Position numbers and translations under genes: made by a program. From CAZJQD01 sp964548165 [NCBI: uncultured bacterium] (GTDB lineage: Bacteria > UBA8481), in NCBI GenBank assembly GCA_964548165.1, contig CAZJQD010000039.1, positions 1 through 31,503 of the forward strand: DNA of 31,503 bases, read 5' to 3'. The notes beneath the pieces are model-generated. The model had not been told where the DNA came from and did no database searches. It saw nothing but the letters and a program-made list of their open reading frames with translations. This document shows, piece after piece, positions 17,382-23,669 of the stretch. Each line of letters begins with the position of its first letter. Within the stretch, counting starts at the first letter, position 1.

Positions 17382-17954
17382 TCATCCTCTCTGGAGCGCC
17401 AGCTTCACGAGCGACGCGATATCGGTCAATTCCGGCTGTTCGCGGCGAGCGCGATCGACGCGCGCCCGCGCGTCGCGGGCATTATAGCCCAGTTGCACGA
17501 GCGCCTGGACGGCGTCGTCCGACTCGGCGGCATCCGGCGCCACGTCCGGGAGCGCGTCGATCGCGATCTGTCCGCGCATATCCAGCAGCATCTGCTGGGC
17601 CGTCTTCTTGCCCACGCCCGGGATCTGCGTGAGCGCGGTGAGATCGCCGGCGGCAATGACCTGGCGAAGCCCGCCGACGCCGAGCTTGGCGATGACGACA
17701 AGCGCTGTCCGCGCGGGAAATCGCGAGATCTTCTGGAGCGCGTCGAAGACGGCGAGCTCCTCGCGCGTGGCGAATCCGAAGAGGTCGATGCTGTCCTCGC
17801 GGACGCGCTGGCGGATCCAGAGCGTGACCTCGGCGCCAACCGAGGCTGTCACGGCGCGTTCGGGAACCTGGACCGCGTAGCCCACCCCGCCGCAGACGAC
17901 GACGACTTCCTCGGCGTCCCGGTGGGCTACGGTGCCCCTCAGGAGCCGAATCAT
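17382..17954 (-). CDS. ruvA: Holliday junction DNA helicase subunit RuvA
   Basis: Tetrameric Holliday-junction binding protein that loads RuvB. In 190 residues it has the N-terminal OB-fold domain (MIRLLRGTV at the start, GGVGYAVQVP near 22-31, DSIDLFGF near 54-61), the helix-hairpin-helix domain, and the C-terminal three-helix domain that contacts RuvB (AVQALVQLGYNARDARA). The second HhH hairpin is normal (QIPGVGKKTAQQML, 110-123). The first is not: where the family has a GVGPK-type hairpin, this protein reads SRFPARTAL (77-85). The start lies in a four-base overlap with the SDR gene. ruvC, usually just upstream, is absent. Confidence 0.94.
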   Translation of the reverse strand: MIRLLRGTVAHRDAEEVVVVCGGVGYAVQVPERAVTASVGAEVTLWIRQRVREDSIDLFGFATREELAVFDALQKISRFPARTALVVIAKLGVGGLRQVIAAGDLTALTQIPGVGKKTAQQMLLDMRGQIAIDALPDVAPDAAESDDAVQALVQLGYNARDARARVDRARREQPELTDIASLVKLALQRG

Positions 17955-18823
17955 GCGCCCGGCGCCGCCGGAGCCGTTTCCGCCACCTGCCGCTCGACGG
18001 CCGCCACCAGGTCCGCCTCGGCCGCCGCCTTCTTTTCAGCGAGTTCGTCCACGACCATCACGAGCCCGCGAAGCACGGACGGGAAACGAGTCCCCAGCCA
18101 GACGACGGCCGCATTCAGTCCGCCCACGACAACCTCCGCGCGCGGGCGCTGGATCCTGCGCTCGATGACGGACGCCACCGCGTCCGGGCCATGGAAAAAC
18201 CAGAACTTCTTCACGGCGTCGATGGCGCGCCGCTCGCGCCTGAGCTGGGCGTCGAAGAATTCGGTGTCGGTGTAGCCCGGCATCACGTGGATGACCCGGA
18301 CGCGCGCGCGCCGGAGCTCGAGCCGGAGGGAATCGCAGAACCCGGCAAGGGCATGCTTGGTCGCGCAGTAGACCGCGTTGTGAGGGGTCGCGATCCGTGA
18401 GAGCACGGAGCCGACGACAACGAGGCGTGCCTCTTCCTCGAGACGCGGGATCGCATGGCGCACGATGCGCAGGACGCCCATCAGGTTGACGTCGACAAGC
18501 TGACGCATCTGGTCATCGGTCATCTCCGCAAAGGGCCCCGTGTAACCGACTCCCGCGTTCGCGACCACGACCTCGAGTCTCCCCCAAGCCGCGGCGCGAT
18601 CGATGATCGCGTGGCAGACGCCGTCCTCGCGAATATCGCCGACCAGGCGATCCGCCTCGTGACCGGCGCCGCGAAGCTCCTCGACCAGGGCGTCCAGTCG
18701 CTCCGCGCGTCGTGCCGTCAGGAAGACGGCATATCCGGCCGCGGCCAGCCGGCGCGCGGTCGCGGCGCCGATCCCGGCCGAGGCTCCGGTCACCACAGCG
18801 ACCCTGCGATTCGATTCCGTCAT
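17951..18823 (-). CDS. Short-chain dehydrogenase/reductase (SDR)
   Basis: Classical NAD(P)-dependent oxidoreductase of unknown substrate, 290 residues. The cofactor motif TGASAGIG is at 12-19, the VANAG structural motif near 87-91, catalytic Ser139, and Tyr152-x3-Lys156 in YCATK. The basic ARRAERL stretch after the second strand (37-43) suggests NADP(H) preference. A C-terminal extension of about 50 residues contains a hydrophobic stretch (VVWLGTRFPSVLRGLVMVV) that could be a weak membrane anchor, followed by an Ala/Glu-rich helix; this is common in a subgroup of SDRs related to acyl and sphingoid reductases. It begins four bases after the HAD gene and overlaps ruvA by four bases. Confidence 0.88.
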   Translation of the reverse strand: MTESNRRVAVVTGASAGIGAATARRLAAAGYAVFLTARRAERLDALVEELRGAGHEADRLVGDIREDGVCHAIIDRAAAWGRLEVVVANAGVGYTGPFAEMTDDQMRQLVDVNLMGVLRIVRHAIPRLEEEARLVVVGSVLSRIATPHNAVYCATKHALAGFCDSLRLELRRARVRVIHVMPGYTDTEFFDAQLRRERRAIDAVKKFWFFHGPDAVASVIERRIQRPRAEVVVGGLNAAVVWLGTRFPSVLRGLVMVVDELAEKKAAAEADLVAAVERQVAETAPAAPGA

Positions 18824-18827
18824 GGGA

Positions 18828-19529
18828 TTACGCCTCCGTCACGAGCGAGCGCCAGGAGTCCACGAGCGCCAGGACATCCGCCAGCGATGTTACCACCGCG
18901 TCCGCGTCCCGCAATTCGATTCGAGCTTCCTCGCCGACATGACCGAAGTCACAACCGATCCAACGGATGCCCGCGGCATGCGCCGCTTCGCCGTCCGAGG
19001 CCCGGTCGCCGACCATCACGCCGGGCCGGCCCGCGACCGCGCGCGCGAGGAGTCCCGACTTGCCCAGAGCCGGATCGTCCTCGTTGCAATGCATCTGGTC
19101 GAAGAGCGGCGCGAGCTCGAAGGTCTCGGTCACCGCCTCCAGGTAGGCGCGGCGGCAATTGGAGACGAGGATGGTCGCGCAGGCTCGATCGCGTAACGCT
19201 CCGAGCGCTTCGCGGGCGCCGGGAAACAGGTATCCGCCGCCTGCGCGGATGCGGCCCACCATGTCCTCCAGCACGCGATCAGAGATGGCGAGGCGTGTCT
19301 TCTCCGGCATCTCGGGAAAGAGTCGCCCGAAGATCTCCCGGACAGGCCGGCCGACATGAGCCAGGATCTCAGCCGTCGTCGGAACCCTCCAGGCGGATCC
19401 CGTCTCGGCGTTGGCGGCGCGAATACCCGCCTCGTAGGCGAGCCCGAGCACCGGTTCGGAGGAATAGAGCGTGCCGTCGAGATCGAAGGCGGTGACGAAG
19501 GCGGTGGGCTGATCGTGAGGGTCGGACAT
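18828..19529 (-). CDS. HAD-superfamily hydrolase, phosphoglycolate phosphatase-like
   Basis: A 233-residue HAD subfamily I phosphatase. Motif I is FDLDGTLYSS with the nucleophile Asp16 and general acid Asp18; a helical cap follows; motif II is LVSNCRR; motif III includes the Lys of LGKSG; motif IV is VGDRASDGEAA. The layout resembles Gph-type phosphatases and beta-phosphoglucomutases, so a small phosphorylated metabolite is the likely substrate, but it cannot be named. It is the first gene of the HAD-SDR-ruvA-pepA-ruvB-mlaF run and starts only 21 bases after the 3' end of tRNA-Ser(GGA). No Shine-Dalgarno sequence and no clear promoter are visible in that gap. Confidence 0.88.
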   Translation of the reverse strand: MSDPHDQPTAFVTAFDLDGTLYSSEPVLGLAYEAGIRAANAETGSAWRVPTTAEILAHVGRPVREIFGRLFPEMPEKTRLAISDRVLEDMVGRIRAGGGYLFPGAREALGALRDRACATILVSNCRRAYLEAVTETFELAPLFDQMHCNEDDPALGKSGLLARAVAGRPGVMVGDRASDGEAAHAAGIRWIGCDFGHVGEEARIELRDADAVVTSLADVLALVDSWRSLVTEA

Positions 19530-19550
19530 GAGGGGAGTTTATCAGGGGAG

Positions 19551-19640
<90 letters not shown>

Positions 19641-19740
19641 GGTTTGCCGAATTCGAATCTAGGAATGCGACGGAAGGCCGGCGACGCGGAGCCAGCGACC
19701 CCGGCGATGCCTGAAACCCCGCCCCGCACCATAAAATTCT

Positions 19741-19813
<73 letters not shown>

Positions 19814-20021
19814 AGAACGGGCGAAGTATAAAGGATGCGGAGTCCAGGATGAAGGGTGATTTTAGTCATCAGCGCGGCAAGGGAGGGATTCGCCCGTCCT
19901 CGGTCGGCTTCCTGCCGCCCTTGTCGGGCAGGGGCGCACTCGTCGTCCCGTATCGCGGGACTCCCGCATCCGGCGGGCGCGCCCGTTCGCATCCCTCGGC
20001 TCGACTGGCGGATTTACGGCG
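19814..20021. other. Spacer between tRNA-Ala and tRNA-Ser(CGA) with a possible tRNA remnant
   Basis: No protein gene is supported. AGGGAGGGATTCG at 19880-19892 repeats the acceptor/T-arm segment of tRNA-Ser(CGA) at 20027-20039, and is followed by a GC-rich hairpin in the place where a serine tRNA variable arm would lie. A second hairpin GTCCCG-TATCG-CGGGAC-like element follows. It could be a decayed tRNA-Ser copy. Confidence 0.3.
19825..19830 (-). promoter_or_regulatory. Candidate -10 element of tRNA-Ala
   Basis: TATACT on the minus strand ends 11 bases before the tRNA-Ala 5' end, the spacing expected for a short precursor leader. No good -35 is seen 16-18 bases further upstream. Confidence 0.45.
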
Positions 20022-20108
20022 CGGAGAGGGAGGGATTCGAACCCTCGATGCCCTTGCGGGCACTCCGGTTTTCGAGACCGGCCGATTCAACCACTCTCGC
20101 ACCTCTCC
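20022..20108 (-). tRNA. tRNA-Ser (anticodon CGA)
   Basis: Minus strand, 87 bases to the discriminator G; the following bases are CGCC, so CCA is not encoded. Acceptor GGAGAGG/CCTCTCC is identical to that of tRNA-Ser(GGA). Anticodon stem CCGGT/ACCGG with loop CTCGAAA gives anticodon CGA (reads UCG). The long variable arm (TGCCC, GCAA loop region, GGGCA) is of class II type. Confidence 0.95.
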
Positions 20109-20118
20109 GGAAACGAGG

Positions 20119-20148
20119 ATTGTATGCGGCGAGAGCGGGGCCGCGCAA
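20119..20148 (-). promoter_or_regulatory. Candidate promoter of tRNA-Ser(CGA)
   Basis: Minus strand: TTGCGC (20148-20143), 18 bases, TACAAT (20124-20119, five of six matches). The -10 ends ten bases before the tRNA 5' end, as expected for a tRNA promoter. Confidence 0.55.
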
Positions 20149-20210
20149 TCTCCTCGCTATCCATGCGCGGAAGATTTTCGGTTTGCCATACGCGGAAATC
20201 AGCCTTTCCC

Positions 20211-20239
20211 TTGCGGCGCGAGGTATTTGCGTTTAACAT
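20211..20239 (+). promoter_or_regulatory. Weak candidate promoter of the padR gene
   Basis: TTGCGG (20211-20216), 17 bases, TAACAT (20234-20239). The -10 ends 12 bases before the ATG, so the mRNA would be nearly leaderless, in line with the absence of a Shine-Dalgarno sequence. No classical ATGT-N8-ACAT PadR operator is seen. Confidence 0.35.
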
Positions 20240-20251
20240 CGCCCGGTTGCC

Positions 20252-20572
20252 ATGCGTAAAACAGAATTTCTCAAGGGCTCCGTCGAGCTGGCCGTCCTGG
20301 GCCTTCTCTCCACGGGAGACAAATACGGATACCAGATCACCCAGGCTCTGAAGGAGACCCAGGATGAGATCCTCGCCATCAGCGAGGGCACGCTCTATCC
20401 CATGCTCCACCGGATGGAACACGCGGGCCTGGTGAGAGGGCGATGGGAGAAGGCGACGGGGCGGCGCAGGATCCGCTTCTATGCCCTGACCTCGAAAGGT
20501 CGCCAGGAGCTCCGCGATCGCACCCTCTACTGGAAGAGCGTCGTCCGCGCCATCACCCGTCTCCTGACCTGA
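20252..20572 (+). CDS. PadR-family transcriptional regulator
   Basis: A 106-residue winged-helix regulator of the short (PadR-s1/PF03551) type. The core features are present: KGSVELAVLGLLSTGDKYGYQI (split here as helix 1 and helix 2, about 8-29), the recognition segment EGTLYPMLHRMEHAGLV (45-61) and the wing GRRRIRFYALTSKG (69-82). A short C-terminal helix would form the dimer interface. Such proteins sense small molecules or phenolics and often repress efflux genes, but no obvious target lies beside it: the neighbours are tRNA genes and the convergent NeuB-like gene. It is the only plus-strand gene between 10.7 and 26 kb. Confidence 0.9.
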   Translation: MRKTEFLKGSVELAVLGLLSTGDKYGYQITQALKETQDEILAISEGTLYPMLHRMEHAGLVRGRWEKATGRRRIRFYALTSKGRQELRDRTLYWKSVVRAITRLLT

Positions 20573-20576
20573 CCTT

Positions 20577-20606
20577 CGCCGGGACGGGCGAGAACGGTGC
20601 CCGGCG
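20577..20606. terminator. Possible bidirectional hairpin between convergent padR and neuB-like genes
   Basis: CGCCGGG (20577-20583) and CCCGGCG (20600-20606) form a perfect 7-bp stem with a 16-base loop, filling the 36-base gap between two convergent stop codons. No T-run follows on either strand, so intrinsic termination is unproven. Confidence 0.3.
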
Positions 20607-20608
20607 CG

Positions 20609-21625
20609 CTACTCCAGGTCCCCTTCTGAAAGCAGTTCCAGTTCCTCCAGGTCGCGCGTCGCGCGTCGACCGGCCCATGCCTCGCGATCCGCTGCGGAAA
20701 GACCTCGAGGCAAAGGACGCGGCCGCAAGGGGATGAGGTCCTCCAGCAGGACCGGTTCTCCCTGGCGCCGGCGACGACCGACAGCGAGCCCACGGCGCGT
20801 AGCGTCGATGAGCGGCGCCTCCTCGTCGCAGGGCGACTTCCGGCCGGAACCCAGCGCGGCCTCGACGGCGCGCACGCGCTCCACCATGGCGGCAAAAGAC
20901 GCGGGATCCAGCGAGTTCGCGTGATCGGCTCCCGGTAACGAGCAGTCCAGCGTGAAGTGCTTCTCGATCACGTTCGCGCCGGCCGCCACGGCCAGCGCCG
21001 TGATCTCATCGCCGAGCGTGTGATCGGAGAAGCCGACCGGGCAATCGAGAGCGGCACGGAGCGTCTGCATGGCGCGGAGGTTGGCACGATCAAAGGGTGT
21101 GGGATAGAGCGAGACGCAATGCAGGACGGCCAGGGGACCGGAACCGCGACGCTGGAGCCGCTCCACCGAGCCCCGGGTCTCTTCCAGGGTGGCAAGTCCC
21201 GTCGAGAGTAGAACGGGGCGGCCGGTGGCGGCGACGGCGTCGAGCAATTGCGGGTTCGTGAGGTCCATCGACGCGATCTTGAGGTAGTCGGCGTCGAGGC
21301 GATCGAGCACGGAGACCCAGTGGGGGTCGAAGGGCGTGGACCCGAACGCGATCCCGCGCGCCGCCGCGCATTCCGCCAGGTGGCGATGAGCCTCCTCGTC
21401 GAGGACGGCGTCACGGAAGAGATGGAAGTACGAGACGGACGGATGGACCAATCGATCGGGCGTGAAGGACTGGAACTTGATCGCGTCGGCGCCGGCGTCG
21501 GCGGCGGCGGCGACAAGCTTCTCTGCCAGGTCGAGCGAGCCGTTATGGTTGAACCCGGCCTCCGCGACGAGAAAGGCCGGGGCCCCGTCGCCAACGGCAC
21601 GGCCTCCGATGGAAATAACGCTCAT
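20609..21625 (-). CDS. NeuB-family nonulosonate (sialic acid) synthase
   Basis: A 338-residue enzyme of the NeuB/PseI/LegI family, which condenses phosphoenolpyruvate with an N-acetylated amino sugar to give a nine-carbon sugar acid. The TIM-barrel domain has AEAGFNHNG near the N-terminus, AIKFQSF, STGLATLEE, LHCVSLYPTPF, GFSDHTLGDE, IEKHFTLD and GADHANSLDP, all family signatures. The C-terminal part (about 265-338) keeps RGLAVGR but is short and Arg/Leu-rich compared with a full antifreeze-like SAF domain. Sequence alone cannot separate sialic, legionaminic or pseudaminic acid synthases. No CMP transferase (neuA) or epimerase (neuC) is in the window. It overlaps the upstream permease gene by four bases and is the last gene of the ABC operon, an unexpected setting. 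Confidence 0.88.
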   Translation of the reverse strand: MSVISIGGRAVGDGAPAFLVAEAGFNHNGSLDLAEKLVAAAADAGADAIKFQSFTPDRLVHPSVSYFHLFRDAVLDEEAHRHLAECAAARGIAFGSTPFDPHWVSVLDRLDADYLKIASMDLTNPQLLDAVAATGRPVLLSTGLATLEETRGSVERLQRRGSGPLAVLHCVSLYPTPFDRANLRAMQTLRAALDCPVGFSDHTLGDEITALAVAAGANVIEKHFTLDCSLPGADHANSLDPASFAAMVERVRAVEAALGSGRKSPCDEEAPLIDATRRGLAVGRRRRQGEPVLLEDLIPLRPRPLPRGLSAADREAWAGRRATRDLEELELLSEGDLE

Positions 21626-22698
21626 AGGTGAAAGACCTCCGAACCGGGATCAAGCGCGTCGCGCAGGGCGTCGCCAAGGATGTTGAAGAGCACGATGGCC
21701 AGGCAGATGAAGGCGCCGGGCAGGAGGAGCCAGGGCGCCAGGACAATAGCGGAGCCGGATTTGGCGTCGATGAGCAGGTTGCCCCACGAGGCCGAGGGTT
21801 CCTGGATGCCGAGGCCCAGGAGCGAGATCGCGGATTCGCCCAGGATGTAGCCGGGGATCTGCAGGGTTCCGGCGACGATGAGATAGGAGACGGTGTTGGG
21901 AAGAATGTAGCGACCGAGGAGCCGAAGACGCCCGGCGCCGACGGCGACCGCGGCCTGCACGAACTCGCGTTCCCGCAGGGAAAGGACCAGTCCCCGGATG
22001 ACCCGGGCCAGGCCCGCCCAGCGGACGGTCGAGAGCACGATGATGATCAGGAAGTAGCGCTGCACGGAGTCGAGATCCTTCGGCAGGATCGCGGCCAGGG
22101 TAAGAAGTAGATAGAGACCCGGCACCATCATGACCATCTCGGAGAGCCGCATGATCAGGAGATCGGTTCGTCCTCCCACCAGCCCCGCGACTCCGCCGAG
22201 CAGGCATCCGATCAGCATCGAGATGCTGACGCCGAGAAAACCGACCGAGAGCGAGACGCGACTGCCGTAGACGATCCGGGCCCAGAGGTCGCGGCCGAGG
22301 CGATCGGTGCCGAGAGGGGCCCAGTTCGCCCCGGAGAGGACTCGACCGCCCTCGAACCAAGCGAGCGGAGCGACACCCGTCGGCGCGTACACGACCGCGT
22401 AGGTCGCGGTGTCCTGGGTGCGCCTGGTGGTCGTGAACGAGAATCCTTCATCCGACCAGGTCGGGAGCATGGGTGGATGCGAACCCAGGGCGGTCCCGTC
22501 GGCGGCGCGAAGGATGGTGGTCGGGTCGTTGGTCGCCAGGAACGGCGCCGCGAAGGCCGCCAGGTAGAGAAGGACGAGGAGCGCGAGCGCGAGCGCGGAG
22601 AGACGGGAACGTAGTAGTGTCGCCAGGACGGCGCGCGGACCTCCGACGACAACGTCCACCATGGCGGGATCTTGCGGCACTGACGGGGGAGCGACCAT
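21622..22698 (-). CDS. Peptide-type ABC transporter permease (DppC/OppC-like)
   Basis: Inner-membrane permease of 358 residues, about 50 longer than most DppC proteins. The first membrane helix (about 30-52) is followed by an enlarged periplasmic segment (about 55-125, with TTRRTQDTATYAVVYAPTG), then the normal LGTDRLGRDLWARIVYG motif and five more helices. The EAA-type cytoplasmic loop is seen in FVQAAVAVGAGRLRLLGRYILPN. The C-terminal half is typical (GESAISLLGLGIQEPSASWGNLL). It shares one base with the upstream permease gene (TGATG) and four with the NeuB-like gene. Substrate unknown. Confidence 0.9.
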   Translation of the reverse strand: MVAPPSVPQDPAMVDVVVGGPRAVLATLLRSRLSALALALLVLLYLAAFAAPFLATNDPTTILRAADGTALGSHPPMLPTWSDEGFSFTTTRRTQDTATYAVVYAPTGVAPLAWFEGGRVLSGANWAPLGTDRLGRDLWARIVYGSRVSLSVGFLGVSISMLIGCLLGGVAGLVGGRTDLLIMRLSEMVMMVPGLYLLLTLAAILPKDLDSVQRYFLIIIVLSTVRWAGLARVIRGLVLSLREREFVQAAVAVGAGRLRLLGRYILPNTVSYLIVAGTLQIPGYILGESAISLLGLGIQEPSASWGNLLIDAKSGSAIVLAPWLLLPGAFICLAIVLFNILGDALRDALDPGSEVFHL

Positions 22699-23657
22699 CA
22701 GCCCGCGTTCCGTATCCGCGGATCGACGACCGCAAGCGTGACATCGGCAAGAAGGTTACCGGCCACGAGGAGCAGGGTGCCGAAGAGCAGGCTCGCCATC
22801 ACGACGTACACATCCTGCGCCAGCATGGCCTCCAGGAGGAGCTTGCCCAGTCCGGGCCAGGCCATCACGTTCTCGACGAGGGCGGCGCCGGACGCGACCG
22901 CCGAGAGCTCCAGGCCAAAGAGCGTGATCATGGGATTGAGCGCGTTGGGAACGGCATGGCGCCACAACACGCGCGCGCGCCCGAGGCCTTTGGCGCGCGC
23001 CGTGCGCACGTAATCCTTGCCCAGTTCCTCGATCACGTTCGAGCGCATCAGCCGCTGGAGATACGCGACCGAACCGACGGCCAGGACAACGGCCGGAGCG
23101 GCGAGATGGAACATGTAGTCGCCGATGGCGGCCAGGCCGATGTCATCGAGGCCCCCGATGCCGCCGACGGGAAAGGCCCCGGTGCGCGCGGCCAGGTAGA
23201 TGGCCAGGAAGGCCAGGAGGAAATCGGGAACGGACATCCCGAGGAAGGCCACGACCCCGAGAAGTCGATCCGGCCAGCGTCCGGATTCCCGGGCCGCGAA
23301 GATGCCCGCCGGGATCGCGATGAGCCAAGCCAGGGCGAGCGCGGAGAAGGAGAGTGCCAGGGTATTCAGGAGTCGCGGTACCAGGAGATCGGCGACGGGA
23401 ATTCGGTAGGCGATGCTCTGGCCGAGATTGCCGGTCAGGAGGTTTCGAAGCCAGTAGAAGTACTGGACGACGACGGGTTGATCGAGCGCGAACTCAGCGC
23501 GGAGTCGCGAGAGAGTATCGCGGCTGATCGTCGGATCCTGCTGGAGCTGGGTGAAGTAGTCGCCGGGCGCCATCTCCAGGAGCACGAACGAGAAGAGGGT
23601 CACTCCCAGCAGGAGGGGAACGGTTGTCGCGATTCGGCGCGCGAGAAAGGCGAGCAC
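22698..23657 (-). CDS. Peptide-type ABC transporter permease (DppB/OppB-like)
   Basis: Inner-membrane permease of 319 residues with six predicted helices and standard length. Family marks are ARRIATTVPLLLGVTLFSF at the N-terminus, the LDQPVVVQYFYWLRNLLTGNLG segment and the EAA loop EELGKDYVRTARAKGLGRARVLWRH. It pairs with the DppC-like protein to form the channel of an importer that takes oligopeptides or similar solutes from the binding protein encoded just upstream. The start lies 12 bases after the binding-protein stop. Confidence 0.92.
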   Translation of the reverse strand: MLAFLARRIATTVPLLLGVTLFSFVLLEMAPGDYFTQLQQDPTISRDTLSRLRAEFALDQPVVVQYFYWLRNLLTGNLGQSIAYRIPVADLLVPRLLNTLALSFSALALAWLIAIPAGIFAARESGRWPDRLLGVVAFLGMSVPDFLLAFLAIYLAARTGAFPVGGIGGLDDIGLAAIGDYMFHLAAPAVVLAVGSVAYLQRLMRSNVIEELGKDYVRTARAKGLGRARVLWRHAVPNALNPMITLFGLELSAVASGAALVENVMAWPGLGKLLLEAMLAQDVYVVMASLLFGTLLLVAGNLLADVTLAVVDPRIRNAG

Positions 23658-23669
23658 GATGACGCGGGT

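Noticed and set aside
20109-20251. PadR operator search upstream of padR
   Set aside because: No ATGT-N8-ACAT or other convincing dyad was found, so no autoregulatory site is claimed.
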